From Arenibacter palladensis (lineage in GTDB: Bacteria > Bacteroidota > Bacteroidia > Flavobacteriales > Flavobacteriaceae), in contig NZ_FQUX01000003.1 of the NCBI RefSeq assembly GCF_900129275.1, positions 124,001-188,000 on the forward strand: a stretch of 64,000 bases of DNA, in the 5' to 3' direction. The stretch's first letter is position 1; the number at the start of each line of letters is the position of its first letter. The notes under the pieces were generated by a model. The model was given only the letters and a program-made list of their open reading frames with translations, ran no database searches and was not told the origin of the DNA. The translations under genes and the position numbers were made by a program. Below, one piece after another: positions 25,050 to 35,486 of this stretch.

Positions 25050-25817
25050 TTATAACTTATCTTGCATCCTATATGCAGATGGGCTAACCCCTACATTTTT
25101 CTTAAAAAATCTTGAAAAACTACTGATGGAATCAAAACCCAATACAAATGCCAATTCTTTGGTAGTAATTTCACTCTTAACAAGTCTGCGTTTTGCTTCC
25201 GTAATCTGACGTTGTCCAATAATTTGTTTTGCGGTGAGATTTAGTTTTTCTTTTAGGATCTGATTTAAGCGCTTCATGCTTATTCCAATTTTATTGGCAT
25301 AGAAGTCAGTGTTTGTTTCGGTCAAAAAATTGATTTCCATTAATTCTAGAAATTGAAACACTCTTTTTTGATTTAAGTCTTGCTCCAAAAATCCATTATT
25401 TTGATAACGTATTAAATGCAGCAATAAAACTTTTAATAAAGTTTTTAGCATTATGTATGAGACAGAATCACTAAAGAATTCCTTCTTGAGCAAAATCAAT
25501 ACATTTTGTATCTGCTCCACTTCATTTTCATTAGTCAAAATAAATTGTGGATACTTGTTAAACAGTGACATCACATCTAGGGCATACTCTATGTCATCTT
25601 CATCTATAAGGTCGCGTTCAAAATTCACCAAAACACCCTCTTTGGCTTGGAAAACTTCGTTCTTAAAATCTTCATTTAATGGTTTAAAATGAATGGCCAA
25701 GCTATTTTTAGCTCTAGGCTCAAAATAAATTCCCATAGAATTATTGGAAAGCAATGCACTATTACTTTCCAATTTTTGAATGATATTAATTTTATTATTC
25801 CAAGGTTTCTTGTTCAT
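25050..25817 (-). CDS. AraC-family transcriptional regulator
   Basis: 255 residues. The C-terminal two-HTH domain (about 150-252) shows MKRLNQILKEKLNLTAKQII and ELAFVLGFDSISSFSRFFKK followed by NVGVSPSAYR. The N-terminal half is a cupin-like sensor of the type common in Bacteroidota exporters' regulators (FERDLIDEDD). It is the second cistron after the MFS exporter gene, 18 bp apart, so the pair is likely autoregulated. Confidence 0.9.
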   Translation of the reverse strand: MNKKPWNNKINIIQKLESNSALLSNNSMGIYFEPRAKNSLAIHFKPLNEDFKNEVFQAKEGVLVNFERDLIDEDDIEYALDVMSLFNKYPQFILTNENEVEQIQNVLILLKKEFFSDSVSYIMLKTLLKVLLLHLIRYQNNGFLEQDLNQKRVFQFLELMEINFLTETNTDFYANKIGISMKRLNQILKEKLNLTAKQIIGQRQITEAKRRLVKSEITTKELAFVLGFDSISSFSRFFKKNVGVSPSAYRMQDKL

Positions 25818-25835
25818 TTACTTTTAAAGTATACC

Positions 25836-27005
25836 TTAAAAGTAGGAAGAATTTAATCGAGTGTATTCCTTATGCAGTTTTTGAAACAAAAAATATACAA
25901 CACAAGCGATTAATAGGGCCAAACTGGCCGCAACACTATAAATGGCCATATAATTATGAGAAATATACTCCACAAAGGTGGATAAAAACTGTCCCCCAAA
26001 AACACCCATAGAAAACAAACCTAAGTTTTTACCTTGAGTATTTGCGGTGCTGGCTTCCAACATCATATGGTTCAATAAGGGAATGGTAAATCCAAAACCC
26101 GTACCTATAAAAATCACGGTCAATGACAAAAAGGCTATGCTGGTCGTAGTAGCCAAAACAATATAGCCCAACATAAAAAATAAAAAGCCCAAAACCACTG
26201 TTTTGTCATCTCCAAAAACTCTTACCATTTTCGGCATACGGCTAGCGGCGATAATGGCAATTACCGAAATAGACGCCATTAAATAACCAGTCTCAGACTC
26301 GCTAAACCCAAATGATTGTGGTAAGTGCAAAGGTAAAGTAACAAAGCCTACAAAGAATAGCATCATGGCCAATAGTGATGCAATAAAGATTAAACGCACT
26401 TTAGACTTATTATTGGTATCTGTTGCAGAGACTTCTTTATTAACTTCTTTATGAGGAGTAGCTTTTGGTAATACTTTTATCACCAAGAATAAGCATACCA
26501 AGGCTAAAAGATAGATATAAAAAGGAAATTGCCAATTAATTTCCCCTAATACTCCGCCAATAGCTAAAAAAACAACACCTCCCAACTCAATGGCCATACC
26601 TTGCCAAGCAATCATTTTTACTCTAGTTTCCCCAGTAAAAAAATCGGCAATGTAAGCGGTTACCGAAACTTGAATGGCTACCGTGGCCGCACCAAGTAAA
26701 ATTCTATCGACAATTAATAAATAATCATTGGTGATAAATGCACCCAATAGGCCTAAAATAGCGTATGGTATAAGCCCCAAGCTTAATAAATTGATAGCAC
26801 CCAGTCTATGCAGTAATCTACCTATTATAGGTGCAAAAAGGACAACACCCAGAGATGGCAATGTAATTAACCAACCAGGTGAAAAGCCCAAATTTTTATG
26901 TTCTACAATTCCTGATAATGAGGGTGCAATAACTGTACCTACCATTATAGTTAGGCTGCTAACAAACAGTAAAGTAAAAATTCCGAAGTTTGATATTTTA
27001 TTCAT
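25836..27005 (-). CDS. MFS drug/metabolite exporter
   Basis: 389 residues, twelve predicted helices. SPGWLITLPSLGVVLFAPII with GRLLHRLG after helix 2 is the DHA1-type motif A region. It probably exports drugs or metabolites by proton antiport across the inner membrane. It is transcribed away from the 338-bp spacer, with its AraC regulator 18 bp downstream. Confidence 0.9.
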   Translation of the reverse strand: MNKISNFGIFTLLFVSSLTIMVGTVIAPSLSGIVEHKNLGFSPGWLITLPSLGVVLFAPIIGRLLHRLGAINLLSLGLIPYAILGLLGAFITNDYLLIVDRILLGAATVAIQVSVTAYIADFFTGETRVKMIAWQGMAIELGGVVFLAIGGVLGEINWQFPFYIYLLALVCLFLVIKVLPKATPHKEVNKEVSATDTNNKSKVRLIFIASLLAMMLFFVGFVTLPLHLPQSFGFSESETGYLMASISVIAIIAASRMPKMVRVFGDDKTVVLGFLFFMLGYIVLATTTSIAFLSLTVIFIGTGFGFTIPLLNHMMLEASTANTQGKNLGLFSMGVFGGQFLSTFVEYISHNYMAIYSVAASLALLIACVVYFLFQKLHKEYTRLNSSYF

Positions 27006-27343
27006 ACTGCAAAATTCTTACTAATCAAACGGAATGCCTTGACCCGTTTTCTAAATAAGTATGCAAAAATGGAAAAATCACGATTGTATTTTTAGCCTGG
27101 TCCAGGCACAGGCTATACACCCTGTTTATTTCTGAACCAATTGGTCAAATACCGTACAGAAGGCAGATGGGTTTTAAAGATTTGTTATATTAGACTTATT
27201 ATCGATTTATAATACTGGCAAAAATTTTGAAAATAATTGAAGGTAACATGTTAACTATGTCCCTATTTTCTTCGATGAATCCTAGAATCCAATCCCGACA
27301 TAATTTACATATAGCCCGGGGTTGCCAATTTGAATAAAATATT
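27006..27343. other. Divergent spacer
   Basis: No gene. It holds the promoters of the minus-strand MFS-AraC unit and of the DUF1572 gene. AT-rich sequence at 27180-27215 is the likely promoter zone. GTTGCCAATTTG (27321-27332), 12 bp before the ATG at 27344, resembles the start-proximal motif of the first region. Confidence 0.4.
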
Positions 27344-27901
27344 ATGAGAATTGAATATCTGAATAGCGTTAGGAAGCAATTTGAATATTACAAATCCTTA
27401 GGGGAAAAAACCGTTGAACAATTAAACGAAAAAGACCTCTTTTGGCAATATAATGAAGAGTCCAATTCCATTGCAATTACGGTGAACCACCTTTGTGGAA
27501 ATATGAAATCGCGCTGGACAGACTTTTTAACCACAGACGGAGAAAAAGCTTGGCGTAATCGTGATTCGGAATTTGAATCCGAAATGAAATCAAAAGTTGA
27601 ACTACTATCAAAATGGAATGATGCCTGGAGTTGCCTGTTTGAGGCCTTAGCCTCTATTAACAACGAAAATTTTGATACCAAGATTTATATCAGGAACCAA
27701 GAGCATTCAATAATCGAGGCAATAAACAGACAGTTGACCCATTATTCCTATCATATTGGACAAATTGTTTACTTAGGCAAAATGATCAAAGGAAGTGAAT
27801 GGAAAAGTTTGACGATTCCAAAAGGAAGATCAACAGAATTTAACCATGGGAAATTTTCTAAAGGAAAGCACAAAGGACATTTCTCCGACGACATTATTTA
27901 A
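27344..27901 (+). CDS. DUF1572 (DinB-like) protein
   Basis: 185 residues. The DinB-type bundle has histidines in VNHLCGNM (H49) and in LTHYSYHIGQIVYLGK, the DUF1572 signature with the H-x3-H metal site. An RWTDFLTTDGEK motif follows the first site, which is also characteristic. The substrate is unknown. The nitrilase gene begins 50 bp downstream, so the two may be one transcript. Confidence 0.88.
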   Translation: MRIEYLNSVRKQFEYYKSLGEKTVEQLNEKDLFWQYNEESNSIAITVNHLCGNMKSRWTDFLTTDGEKAWRNRDSEFESEMKSKVELLSKWNDAWSCLFEALASINNENFDTKIYIRNQEHSIIEAINRQLTHYSYHIGQIVYLGKMIKGSEWKSLTIPKGRSTEFNHGKFSKGKHKGHFSDDII

Positions 27902-27951
27902 AACCAAAAAAGGAACTTTGTTGGAATATTAATTTGGAAAAAACAAATACA

Positions 27952-28698
27952 ATGAAAATTGGTGTTGCACAGACAAAATCGGAAAAAGGAAATATAAAGG
28001 CCAATATCCAAAACCATTTAAGATGGATAGAACTTGCCGTTTCCGAAAAAACCGACATGATTGCATTTCCGGAATTATCTTTATCAGGTTACGAACCGGA
28101 ACTTGCCAAGGATTTGGCGACCGACCAAAACGATGAGAGACTGCAAGTGTTTCAAGATATTAGCGACGCCCATCAAATAGCCATTGGAGTTGGTTTGCCT
28201 ATCCAATCGGAATCGGGAATTCTAATCGGTATGGTTATTTTTCAACCAAACCAACCACGGCGAACCTATTTTAAACAAATACTGCATCCGGACGAAAAGC
28301 CGTATTTTGTAGAAGGAATCGAAAATACTATTTTGGCCATAAAAGACAGGAATATTGCCCTTGCCATTTGTTACGAATCTTTACAGCCACAACATGTAAA
28401 AAAGGCAAGGGAAATGGGTGCGGATATATATTTGGCCAGTGTAGCCAAATCACAGACTGGAATAGATAAAGCGTATGAGCACTTTCCGAAAATAGCGGAC
28501 CAACATTCAATACCGGTACTAATGGCCAACTGCATAGGATTTTGTGATAATTACCTAAGCGCCGGACAAACATCAATTTGGGATGCTGAGGGAGTTTTAT
28601 GCGCACAACTGGATAGCCATGGCGAGGGCCTACTTATCTATGATACAGTTACAAAAACAACCCATAGGGTAAAAGAAGCAAAAGACAGCAATGTGTAA
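27952..28698 (+). CDS. Carbon-nitrogen hydrolase (nitrilase superfamily)
   Basis: 248 residues from the ATG at 27952; a TTG 18 bp upstream is possible but less likely. The catalytic triad is E41 (FPELSLSGY), K108 (TYFKQILHPDE) and C140 (LAICYESL), all in the correct spacing. The protein is an amidase or nitrilase-like hydrolase of small amides; the branch cannot be fixed by eye. Cytoplasmic. Confidence 0.92.
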   Translation: MKIGVAQTKSEKGNIKANIQNHLRWIELAVSEKTDMIAFPELSLSGYEPELAKDLATDQNDERLQVFQDISDAHQIAIGVGLPIQSESGILIGMVIFQPNQPRRTYFKQILHPDEKPYFVEGIENTILAIKDRNIALAICYESLQPQHVKKAREMGADIYLASVAKSQTGIDKAYEHFPKIADQHSIPVLMANCIGFCDNYLSAGQTSIWDAEGVLCAQLDSHGEGLLIYDTVTKTTHRVKEAKDSNV

Positions 28699-29005
28699 AA
28701 GTAATAGGGCCAATACCTGCAAAACCTGAAATTGTAAGTATGAATTAATGAAACGTATATAGGAAGTCAGGTTCATTAAATAGGCGAGTAATTTTACCAA
28801 TTGCTCATGATAGGGTCAGCGTCAGTACCAATCAATAACCCAAATACTACAAATTACTGCACACTTTTGCATTTTTGGCCGATACAGCATAACTTCAATG
28901 TAGAAAAGCATCCAATTTAAAATATGCGGACAAAGCTGTAACTTACTTCCCCTTAATCCAAGATTGACAACGTTGACAACTGCGAATAAAAAATAAACGA
29001 ATAAA
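28699..29005. other. Non-coding spacer before DUF1801
   Basis: No gene. The tandem repeat TTGACAAC at 28964-28971 and 28973-28980 lies 25 bp before the ATG at 29006. It includes CGTTGACAAC, another relative of the start-proximal motif. Confidence 0.4.
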
Positions 29006-29434
29006 ATGGGTAACCTAAAATTAATCACAAGCCCGAAAGTTGATGCGGTTTTTGCAAACTATCCAGGGTTTGTTCGGGATAAAATGCAATCGTTGCGGGA
29101 ATTGGTCATTGAAACAGCGGAAGAAACCGAAGAGGTCTATAAATTGGAAGAAACTTTGAAATGGGGAGAACCAAGTTTTGTAACCAAAGATGGTAGTACC
29201 CTGCGAATGGATTGGAAAGAAAAAACGCCAGACCAGTACGCCATGTATTTTCATTGCACTAGTAGATTGGTAGATACTTTTAGATTGGTTTTCAACCACA
29301 AATTTCAATACGAAGGCAAGCGTGCCATAGTTTTTCAATTGAATCAGAAAATCCCGAAGGCGGAATTGAAGGAATGTATTAAAGCTGCATTGACCTATCA
29401 CAAAGTAAAGGAATTGATTACGTTGGGGATTTGA
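29006..29434 (+). CDS. DUF1801 (YdhG-like) protein
   Basis: 142 residues. The features of DUF1801 are VDAVFANYPGFVRDKMQSLR at the start, EETLKWGEPSF (49-59) and AMYFHCTSRLVDTFR. The family has a YdhG-like fold with unknown biochemical function; an iron-chaperone-like role has been suggested for relatives. Single gene, convergent with the APC permease. Confidence 0.87.
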   Translation: MGNLKLITSPKVDAVFANYPGFVRDKMQSLRELVIETAEETEEVYKLEETLKWGEPSFVTKDGSTLRMDWKEKTPDQYAMYFHCTSRLVDTFRLVFNHKFQYEGKRAIVFQLNQKIPKAELKECIKAALTYHKVKELITLGI

Positions 29435-29667
29435 ATAATTGGGGGAGAAAGTAGATTATGTCATCTCCGTATATTGAACCCTATAAATTTAATGATGCCC
29501 ATCCTTTAAGATAGTCGAGACATTTTGAACAATGATATCTTAAAAATTAGTGTGCACCCTATTGCCATTGGAAGGCTTCCCCTTAATAGGCAAGCTCGGT
29601 CGGGCAACATTAACCCTAAGCATTCCTAGACACTAAGAACTAAAGAAACTCACCTTATTCATCTGTG

Positions 29668-30915
29668 CTATACTTCGGCCAATATCTTGTACAGTAGAAA
29701 AACAACACATAGCAGAGCGGCAAACAATGGCAATAAAAACTTCCGGTTCCCCCAACATTTCTTCATCCCATAATCGTTAATGGCTAACTTGGCCTGGGAT
29801 AAATTTACCATAACAAAAACACTTATAACAACGTAGCTAGTAGTGTTGGCCAGTTCAACAATAGGCACAAAAATAGCTAGTACAACAATCCCAATGGCTA
29901 TAGCAATAGTGGCCAGAATAGGGGTGCGATACTTACGATGTACCTGATGAAACCATTTGGGTGCGTTGTTCTGCCCAGCCATTCCGTAAAGGACCCTAGA
30001 GCCCATTATTAACTGCGCCAAAACTCCATTTAAAACAGCAACCAAACTAATGAGACTTATAATATAGGCATAATGGGGGCCCTTGTTCGCGACTATGTCC
30101 GCCATAGGTGCATCGGTAGAAGAAAGTTCGTTCAACGGCAAGGCAATCACGGCGACTACGGCGACGGCCACATAGAGGAGCAACGCAATAAATAAACTGC
30201 CCATAATGGCTATAGGCATGCTCTTTTTTGGATTTTTTGCCTCTTCAGCAACATTTGCCAAATCCTCAAACCCAACAAAGGCATAGAAGGCTAGGAATGC
30301 GCCCTGAAACACGGCAAAAATATCATAACCTGGTGCCGCGATGAACATTCTGGAAAACTGCGAAGTGAATTTCTCCATATCTATGCCGGCCACAAAAATG
30401 ACAAAGAGTAGCCCCCCAACCTCAATCAGTGTTATTAATCCAATCACGTTCAGGGATTCCCCTATACCCCAAATGGCCAATAAACTCAGTAGTGTCATAC
30501 TAACAATGATGACAACAGCATCGGGGAATTCTATGAACACGTCCAGGTAGCCAACAAATCCTTTGAGAATGGCAGCGGCGGAAATGAACCCAGTAAAAAT
30601 TACGCCCCACCCCACTAAAGAGGCCAAGCGTTTGGAGTTAAATGCCTTACCTACATAGATTATTTCCCCTCCACTTTTCGGGAACCGCGGCGCAAGAAGT
30701 GAATAAGAGTATGCGGTCAATCCGGCCAAGACCCCCGCAAGCAGAAAAGAAAGTGGAGCAAGTGTTCCAGAATATCCAGCTACTTTGCCAACCAATACAT
30801 AAATCCCTGCTCCCAGCATAGTCCCAACACCGTATAGCAATATTTGCACGGTACCCAGTTGTTTCTTTAAACCAACCTCTTCATTTTCTTTATTCATAAC
30901 TTCAAGATTTCCCAT
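29668..30915 (-). CDS. APC-family amino acid permease
   Basis: 415 residues, about eleven to twelve helices. GVGTMLGAGIYVLVG (29-43) is the glycine-rich substrate-binding break in helix 1 of APC transporters, and GFEDLANVAEEAKNPKKSMP the loop before helix 7. It should import an amino acid or amine by proton symport. It sits downstream of the antiporter gene (127 bp) on the same strand; co-regulation is possible. Confidence 0.9.
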   Translation of the reverse strand: MGNLEVMNKENEEVGLKKQLGTVQILLYGVGTMLGAGIYVLVGKVAGYSGTLAPLSFLLAGVLAGLTAYSYSLLAPRFPKSGGEIIYVGKAFNSKRLASLVGWGVIFTGFISAAAILKGFVGYLDVFIEFPDAVVIIVSMTLLSLLAIWGIGESLNVIGLITLIEVGGLLFVIFVAGIDMEKFTSQFSRMFIAAPGYDIFAVFQGAFLAFYAFVGFEDLANVAEEAKNPKKSMPIAIMGSLFIALLLYVAVAVVAVIALPLNELSSTDAPMADIVANKGPHYAYIISLISLVAVLNGVLAQLIMGSRVLYGMAGQNNAPKWFHQVHRKYRTPILATIAIAIGIVVLAIFVPIVELANTTSYVVISVFVMVNLSQAKLAINDYGMKKCWGNRKFLLPLFAALLCVVFLLYKILAEV

Positions 30916-31042
30916 TAATTCGTAGGTTGTTAGATTTTAGTCATAGGACAGCTTAATAGCCTATTCAAATCCTGAAACGGCATTCACCAATCTTATAGTT
31001 GAAGCTCAAGGTCTTAAGGAATTATAGCAGTACTATAACTTA

Positions 31043-32311
31043 CTAACTAAGATTGACTTCACTTTTCCCGATCCCCATTCTACGTGCCTGGATTCCAATT
31101 AATGGGCCAGCGAGAATCGAGGAAAGTAGCGCTGAAAATACAATAGCCACAAATATTGCCTGTCCAATGAGTTCCAATTCTATTGCCAGTGTAGCAACCA
31201 CAATCTCCATGGCACCTCCCGGAATAAAGATCAAGCCCATTAAAGTAGAGGTTTGTTGAGATTGCTTACCCATTTTTGCTCCTAACCAGGCACCTATAAA
31301 TTTACCCAAAATGGCAACAACACAGAATATAACGGTTGGCCAAAGTTCCAGTCCGGCCAAAAAATCGATTTTAATCCCTAGTGTGGCAAAAAAGAGGGGC
31401 ACAAAAATGGCGTGCAAAGTATCCGAGACGCTGTTCCGAATATCCTCTGTTACTCTTTTGGCACTTCCGGCCATGGTACCTGCCAGGAAGAATCCCAGAA
31501 TAGCATGAATTCCCATCCACTGGGTGATGGCTCCACAAAGCAATCCAACACTGACAATTAGAGTCTGTGCCGCTGCAGGCTGTGGTAATGAAGTACCCTC
31601 GACTCGCTTTAGCGCATAATTCAACACTTTGGCCCCAACAGCTATACTTACAATAATAAAGGCGATTACCAGCAAAGCCCTAAAACCCAATTCCATGACA
31701 CCCATTGCATGGGCCGTTACCATTGACATTACAACAGTAAACAATAACCATCCAAAAATATCATTGATTGCACAGGCAGAAAGGGCAAGGGACGCTTGTG
31801 GTGTTTTACTGATTCCCAGATCCCCCAAGGCACGTGCCACTACGGAAATGGCTGTAATGGAACATGCTACGGATAAAAATAAAGGGAAGGTAATTCCTGT
31901 GGCTGCCTCTCCCCAATAAATAGGGTCATATGCACTAAAAATGGGATAGCCAATGGCGATGGGAAACAGCACTCCAACAATACCGATGAAAATGGATGCA
32001 CGGCCACTTCGGAGCGCATGCCCTACATTTACATGAAACCCAGAAGATAGTAAAAGAAAAAAGACCCCCAGCCAAGAAACCGTTTCCAGCATTATGTATT
32101 GGGGTTCGCTATCAGGAAAAAGCATGTTTTGTAAGTCTGGAGATACCCTTCCGAGTAGGGTTGGCCCCAAAATAACACCAGCTAAAATTTCACCAGCCAA
32201 GGCCGGAATCTTTATGGACTCACAGATAACACCAAGGGTACGTGCAACCCCGAGAAGAACAAGGATTTGCACAATAAAAAGTAGAATATGGCTTTCATTA
32301 AGGTAATGCAT
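31043..32311 (-). CDS. CPA2-family cation:proton antiporter
   Basis: 422 residues, about twelve helices. PALAGEILAGVILGPTLLG (36-54) is the CPA2 signature and the ion-binding motif is N183-D184 in ACAINDIFGW, the ND type of electroneutral or K+ antiporters, not DD. There is no TrkA-N or USP domain at the C-terminus. It exchanges Na+ or K+ for protons. The neighbours are two universal stress proteins upstream, a common pairing in Bacteroidota. Confidence 0.9.
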   Translation of the reverse strand: MHYLNESHILLFIVQILVLLGVARTLGVICESIKIPALAGEILAGVILGPTLLGRVSPDLQNMLFPDSEPQYIMLETVSWLGVFFLLLSSGFHVNVGHALRSGRASIFIGIVGVLFPIAIGYPIFSAYDPIYWGEAATGITFPLFLSVACSITAISVVARALGDLGISKTPQASLALSACAINDIFGWLLFTVVMSMVTAHAMGVMELGFRALLVIAFIIVSIAVGAKVLNYALKRVEGTSLPQPAAAQTLIVSVGLLCGAITQWMGIHAILGFFLAGTMAGSAKRVTEDIRNSVSDTLHAIFVPLFFATLGIKIDFLAGLELWPTVIFCVVAILGKFIGAWLGAKMGKQSQQTSTLMGLIFIPGGAMEIVVATLAIELELIGQAIFVAIVFSALLSSILAGPLIGIQARRMGIGKSEVNLS

Positions 32312-32578
32312 ACAAATATTTTATCCTATTGTAGTCATATTGGAGGATATTAAGTGCCATTCATAAATGCACTTGGCAGATTGCCAACACCATATCTCCG
32401 TTAATCCAATTTTCCCTTTATCTGTTATTTTGATACCATTAAATTCAATGAAGCTCAACCTCCAATTTTACTTAGGTTATCCTTGATTGGTTTGAGTTCC
32501 GAACTGCACATTCCTATACCTAAAACTGGGTCAAAACAGTAACACTAATTAATAAGGGGAAAATGTTTTGTTCAAGGT

Positions 32579-33403
32579 TTATGCCTCCTTTTGAAAAGTA
32601 AAAAGTGGTATTCTAGTTTGAAATGCCGTATTTTGGGTGACGCTCTGTTGAAATACCTTTTCTATGAAGTTGGTATGGTGGGTAAACATGATTACCATAT
32701 CTGCGTCAACATCGGCCACAAACTTATTGATACCCAATACAACGGAGTTGATTTTTAGTTCGGTCATTTTGATCTTTTGATAAGAAAAATCCTTTATTAA
32801 ACTCTTTTCCTTTTGCTGTAGGTCCCCTTCAAAACCTTCATCGGCCTTATCTATATGAAGGATTTGAATCCATGCATCCATTAACTTTGCGAATGGGATA
32901 ATTAAATCGAGCTCTTTCTCAAGATTGTAAAAGTCGCTGGAGTATACAATATTTTTGATACCCTTATATCGGGCAAATTCAGGAATGGTAAGCACAGGGA
33001 TACTACTGTTCTCTATTATACTGGCGGCATTACTACCAAAGAGAATCTTTTTAAGCCCACTGGCACCTTTGGTTCCAATACATACAATATCGATATCATT
33101 TTTAAGCGCAGTCGTTTCTACATATTTTCCTATGGACGTACCAGAAGTAATTTCATAGCTTATATCAATCTTATGGGTATTATCTTTTTCAATAGATGCC
33201 AAAAGTTCTTTCATTGCCCTTTCGGAACTAGCTTTTATAGCCTCTTGAAGCTTATTGGAACCTACTCTGGCCCTTGAAGGGGCACTGGTATCTATTACGT
33301 GAAGTAGTTTAAGTTCTACCTCCAGGTCCTTGCTCAAATCTACAGCATACTGGATCGCTACCTTGGATAATTCTGAAAAATCTGTTGGGATTAAAATTCT
33401 CAT
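32579..33403 (-). CDS. Universal stress protein, two UspA domains
   Basis: 274 residues, two tandem Usp domains. The first has an intact ATP-binding motif G110-x2-G113-x9-G123-S124 (GTKGASG... GSNA). The second (about 150-272) is diverged and lacks it. Such double-domain proteins are soluble stress and energy-state sensors. Same strand and region as a second, related Usp gene (33699) and the antiporter. Confidence 0.92.
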   Translation of the reverse strand: MRILIPTDFSELSKVAIQYAVDLSKDLEVELKLLHVIDTSAPSRARVGSNKLQEAIKASSERAMKELLASIEKDNTHKIDISYEITSGTSIGKYVETTALKNDIDIVCIGTKGASGLKKILFGSNAASIIENSSIPVLTIPEFARYKGIKNIVYSSDFYNLEKELDLIIPFAKLMDAWIQILHIDKADEGFEGDLQQKEKSLIKDFSYQKIKMTELKINSVVLGINKFVADVDADMVIMFTHHTNFIEKVFQQSVTQNTAFQTRIPLFTFQKEA

Positions 33404-33698
33404 ATAAAAACTGTTTTAGGTTTATACTTTAAAAATATCCAACTCCTGGGTCAAATAATATGATATTGGTCATCCCTAGTAATAATATAACACAGACCCA
33501 TTTATCCTAAAATCCTTCAACATACTTATATTACAACTGCTTCATAAAATGTTGTGGTCTTTTTAATGAACGCCAAATGTATGTAGTTAAGGCTTCCTGT
33601 TGGCTTCTATTGTTGTGCTTACCACTCCCCTTTAACCGTATTATGCGCAACTATGCACATTGCCCAATTCCTGAGAGTCCAACATAGTACTCCTATCA

Positions 33699-34535
33699 TC
33701 ATCTTCTAAAGTCGTGTAAAGCCAAAACCGGTATAGTGCTGTAATAACCAAGGTTTTTTACCATAGGTCGGGATAATATCATTTTAAAAAAATGGTGCCT
33801 TCTGTTCATAAAGGCAATCATATTACTGCCACTACTCTGTAAGAACACATTGATTGCCGATTGCACATCTTTGTTAATTATGGAATGGAAAGAACAGTCC
33901 AAGCCTTCAAAATAATCTTTTAAAAGGTTTTGATTATTAATCTGGTCTTCATCCAGTATTTCATCCTTGGGGAGCACAATTAACACTTTTATTGATGATT
34001 TTGAAATTTTTGCTATGTCAACCATAGACTGAAATTCATGCCTTTTAAAGTTTGTCCTGTAATCCGTTGGAAAAACAATTTCCTTTATTTTAGTATAGGT
34101 TGTTTTTGAAGGTATGGCAAGTACCGGACAGCCTCTTATTTCTTCCATGGCAAGGACCGTCTGGCTCCCGTAAATTTCCATTCTAGAATCCGCAGCTCCC
34201 TTGGTCCCCATAACAACAATATCTATATCGTGTTTATCCACCATATTTTTCATGGTATCAATTAAATTACCACGTTCTGATACCGTGTGGAATTCATGAT
34301 GAACAGCCTTATCAGCAGTTACCCAATCACGAACAATTTGCAATCCATCAGTCGATTTCTTTTTGGATTCCTCCAATGTATTGGTAAACGTGAGCTCCAA
34401 AGTATAAGCTTCAACTTGATAAGTGTTTAGAATATAAAAAACACACTTTTCCTTTTTAAAAAGGGCAATGGCATAATCAATGGCATTTTGAGCATTTCTG
34501 GAAAAATCCGTCGGACAAAGTATTCTTCGTGTCAT
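33699..34535 (-). CDS. Universal stress protein, two UspA domains (second copy)
   Basis: 278 residues. It resembles the 32579 protein in layout: the first domain keeps the ATP motif G-x2-G-x9-G-S (GTKGAADSRMEIYGSQ), and the second is diverged. MTRRILCPTDFSRNAQNAID is the usual start. A 295-bp spacer separates it from the other Usp gene, so each probably has its own promoter. Confidence 0.92.
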   Translation of the reverse strand: MTRRILCPTDFSRNAQNAIDYAIALFKKEKCVFYILNTYQVEAYTLELTFTNTLEESKKKSTDGLQIVRDWVTADKAVHHEFHTVSERGNLIDTMKNMVDKHDIDIVVMGTKGAADSRMEIYGSQTVLAMEEIRGCPVLAIPSKTTYTKIKEIVFPTDYRTNFKRHEFQSMVDIAKISKSSIKVLIVLPKDEILDEDQINNQNLLKDYFEGLDCSFHSIINKDVQSAINVFLQSSGSNMIAFMNRRHHFFKMILSRPMVKNLGYYSTIPVLALHDFRR

Positions 34536-34707
34536 AATTGAAACTGTTTGCCCGAATATATTTTATTAAAAACTGGGAAGCAATGATATTTATCAGTAGG
34601 GCAATACCTCTTTGAACAGGCCAGCTTATGGACCGTCCTTTGGTTAAAATTGAAACCCAGGCAAATTAAACTTTAAATACAACCAAGTGTATCAACATGA
34701 TGAAAAC

Positions 34708-35385
34708 CTAAAACATTCTATAAAGGGTAGTAACTATTGCTTCTTTGCCATCATTTACCAAATGGGATAACAATTGTTTTTCTTCCAATACCTTCAAATT
34801 AAATGGTGGGGCCAATAGGTTTATGCCACTTTGCTTTTTCAACCTAATTCCCTGTCCGGAAATAATTTCTTTATTGGGTATAAAATCCCCTTCAGGTAAA
34901 TGTTCCGTTAAAACAACATATTTATAATTGTACAACTTACCTACTACACTTTGTACTTCTGCATTGGATAAATGTTGAAGCACTTGTCTCAATATCACAC
35001 AATCCCCTGAAGGCAAATCGTCATGTGCTATATCCAAACAAAGGAACTCCAAATTTTTGGATTTAAATGTTTCTTTATTACGGGCTATTAGCCCCATCAC
35101 TATATCTATGGCCATATACCTCTTTGTATGTCCAACCAAATCCTTTCCTACATTAAAATCCCCACAGCCTAAATCGCAAACGGTCAAGGGTTCTTTAAAG
35201 GATTTTAGGAATGATGTTAGAACAGCTATATAGGGGTTTACAATTTCAGGTAGATGTGACCCTTCCCCGGAATAAAAATCGGATTCCTTTCCACCCCAAA
35301 GATTCATTTCATAAACCTGTTCCATAGCCGCTTTTGTAGGCCAAGGCTTCTTCCTAATTTTATTTCCAATTTCCTCTTTCTTCAC
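34708..35385 (-). CDS. Class I SAM-dependent methyltransferase
   Basis: 225 residues. Motif I is DLGCGDFNVGKDL (71-83), followed by the acidic end of strand 2 in YMAIDIVMGL and LCLDIAHDDLP for motif III. The substrate region WGGKESDFYSGEGSH (30-44) is that of small-molecule methyltransferases of unknown target. It lies between a membrane protein and the Usp genes on the same strand; no partner points to a substrate. Confidence 0.88.
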   Translation of the reverse strand: MKKEEIGNKIRKKPWPTKAAMEQVYEMNLWGGKESDFYSGEGSHLPEIVNPYIAVLTSFLKSFKEPLTVCDLGCGDFNVGKDLVGHTKRYMAIDIVMGLIARNKETFKSKNLEFLCLDIAHDDLPSGDCVILRQVLQHLSNAEVQSVVGKLYNYKYVVLTEHLPEGDFIPNKEIISGQGIRLKKQSGINLLAPPFNLKVLEEKQLLSHLVNDGKEAIVTTLYRMF

Positions 35386-35486
35386 AAACCGTAATATTTA
35401 CATTACTAACTTAAAACAAACGTACAGAAATAACGAAGACAATAATAATTGGGAATAATAAATTGAAATGTCTTGGCCGTGGAAAA

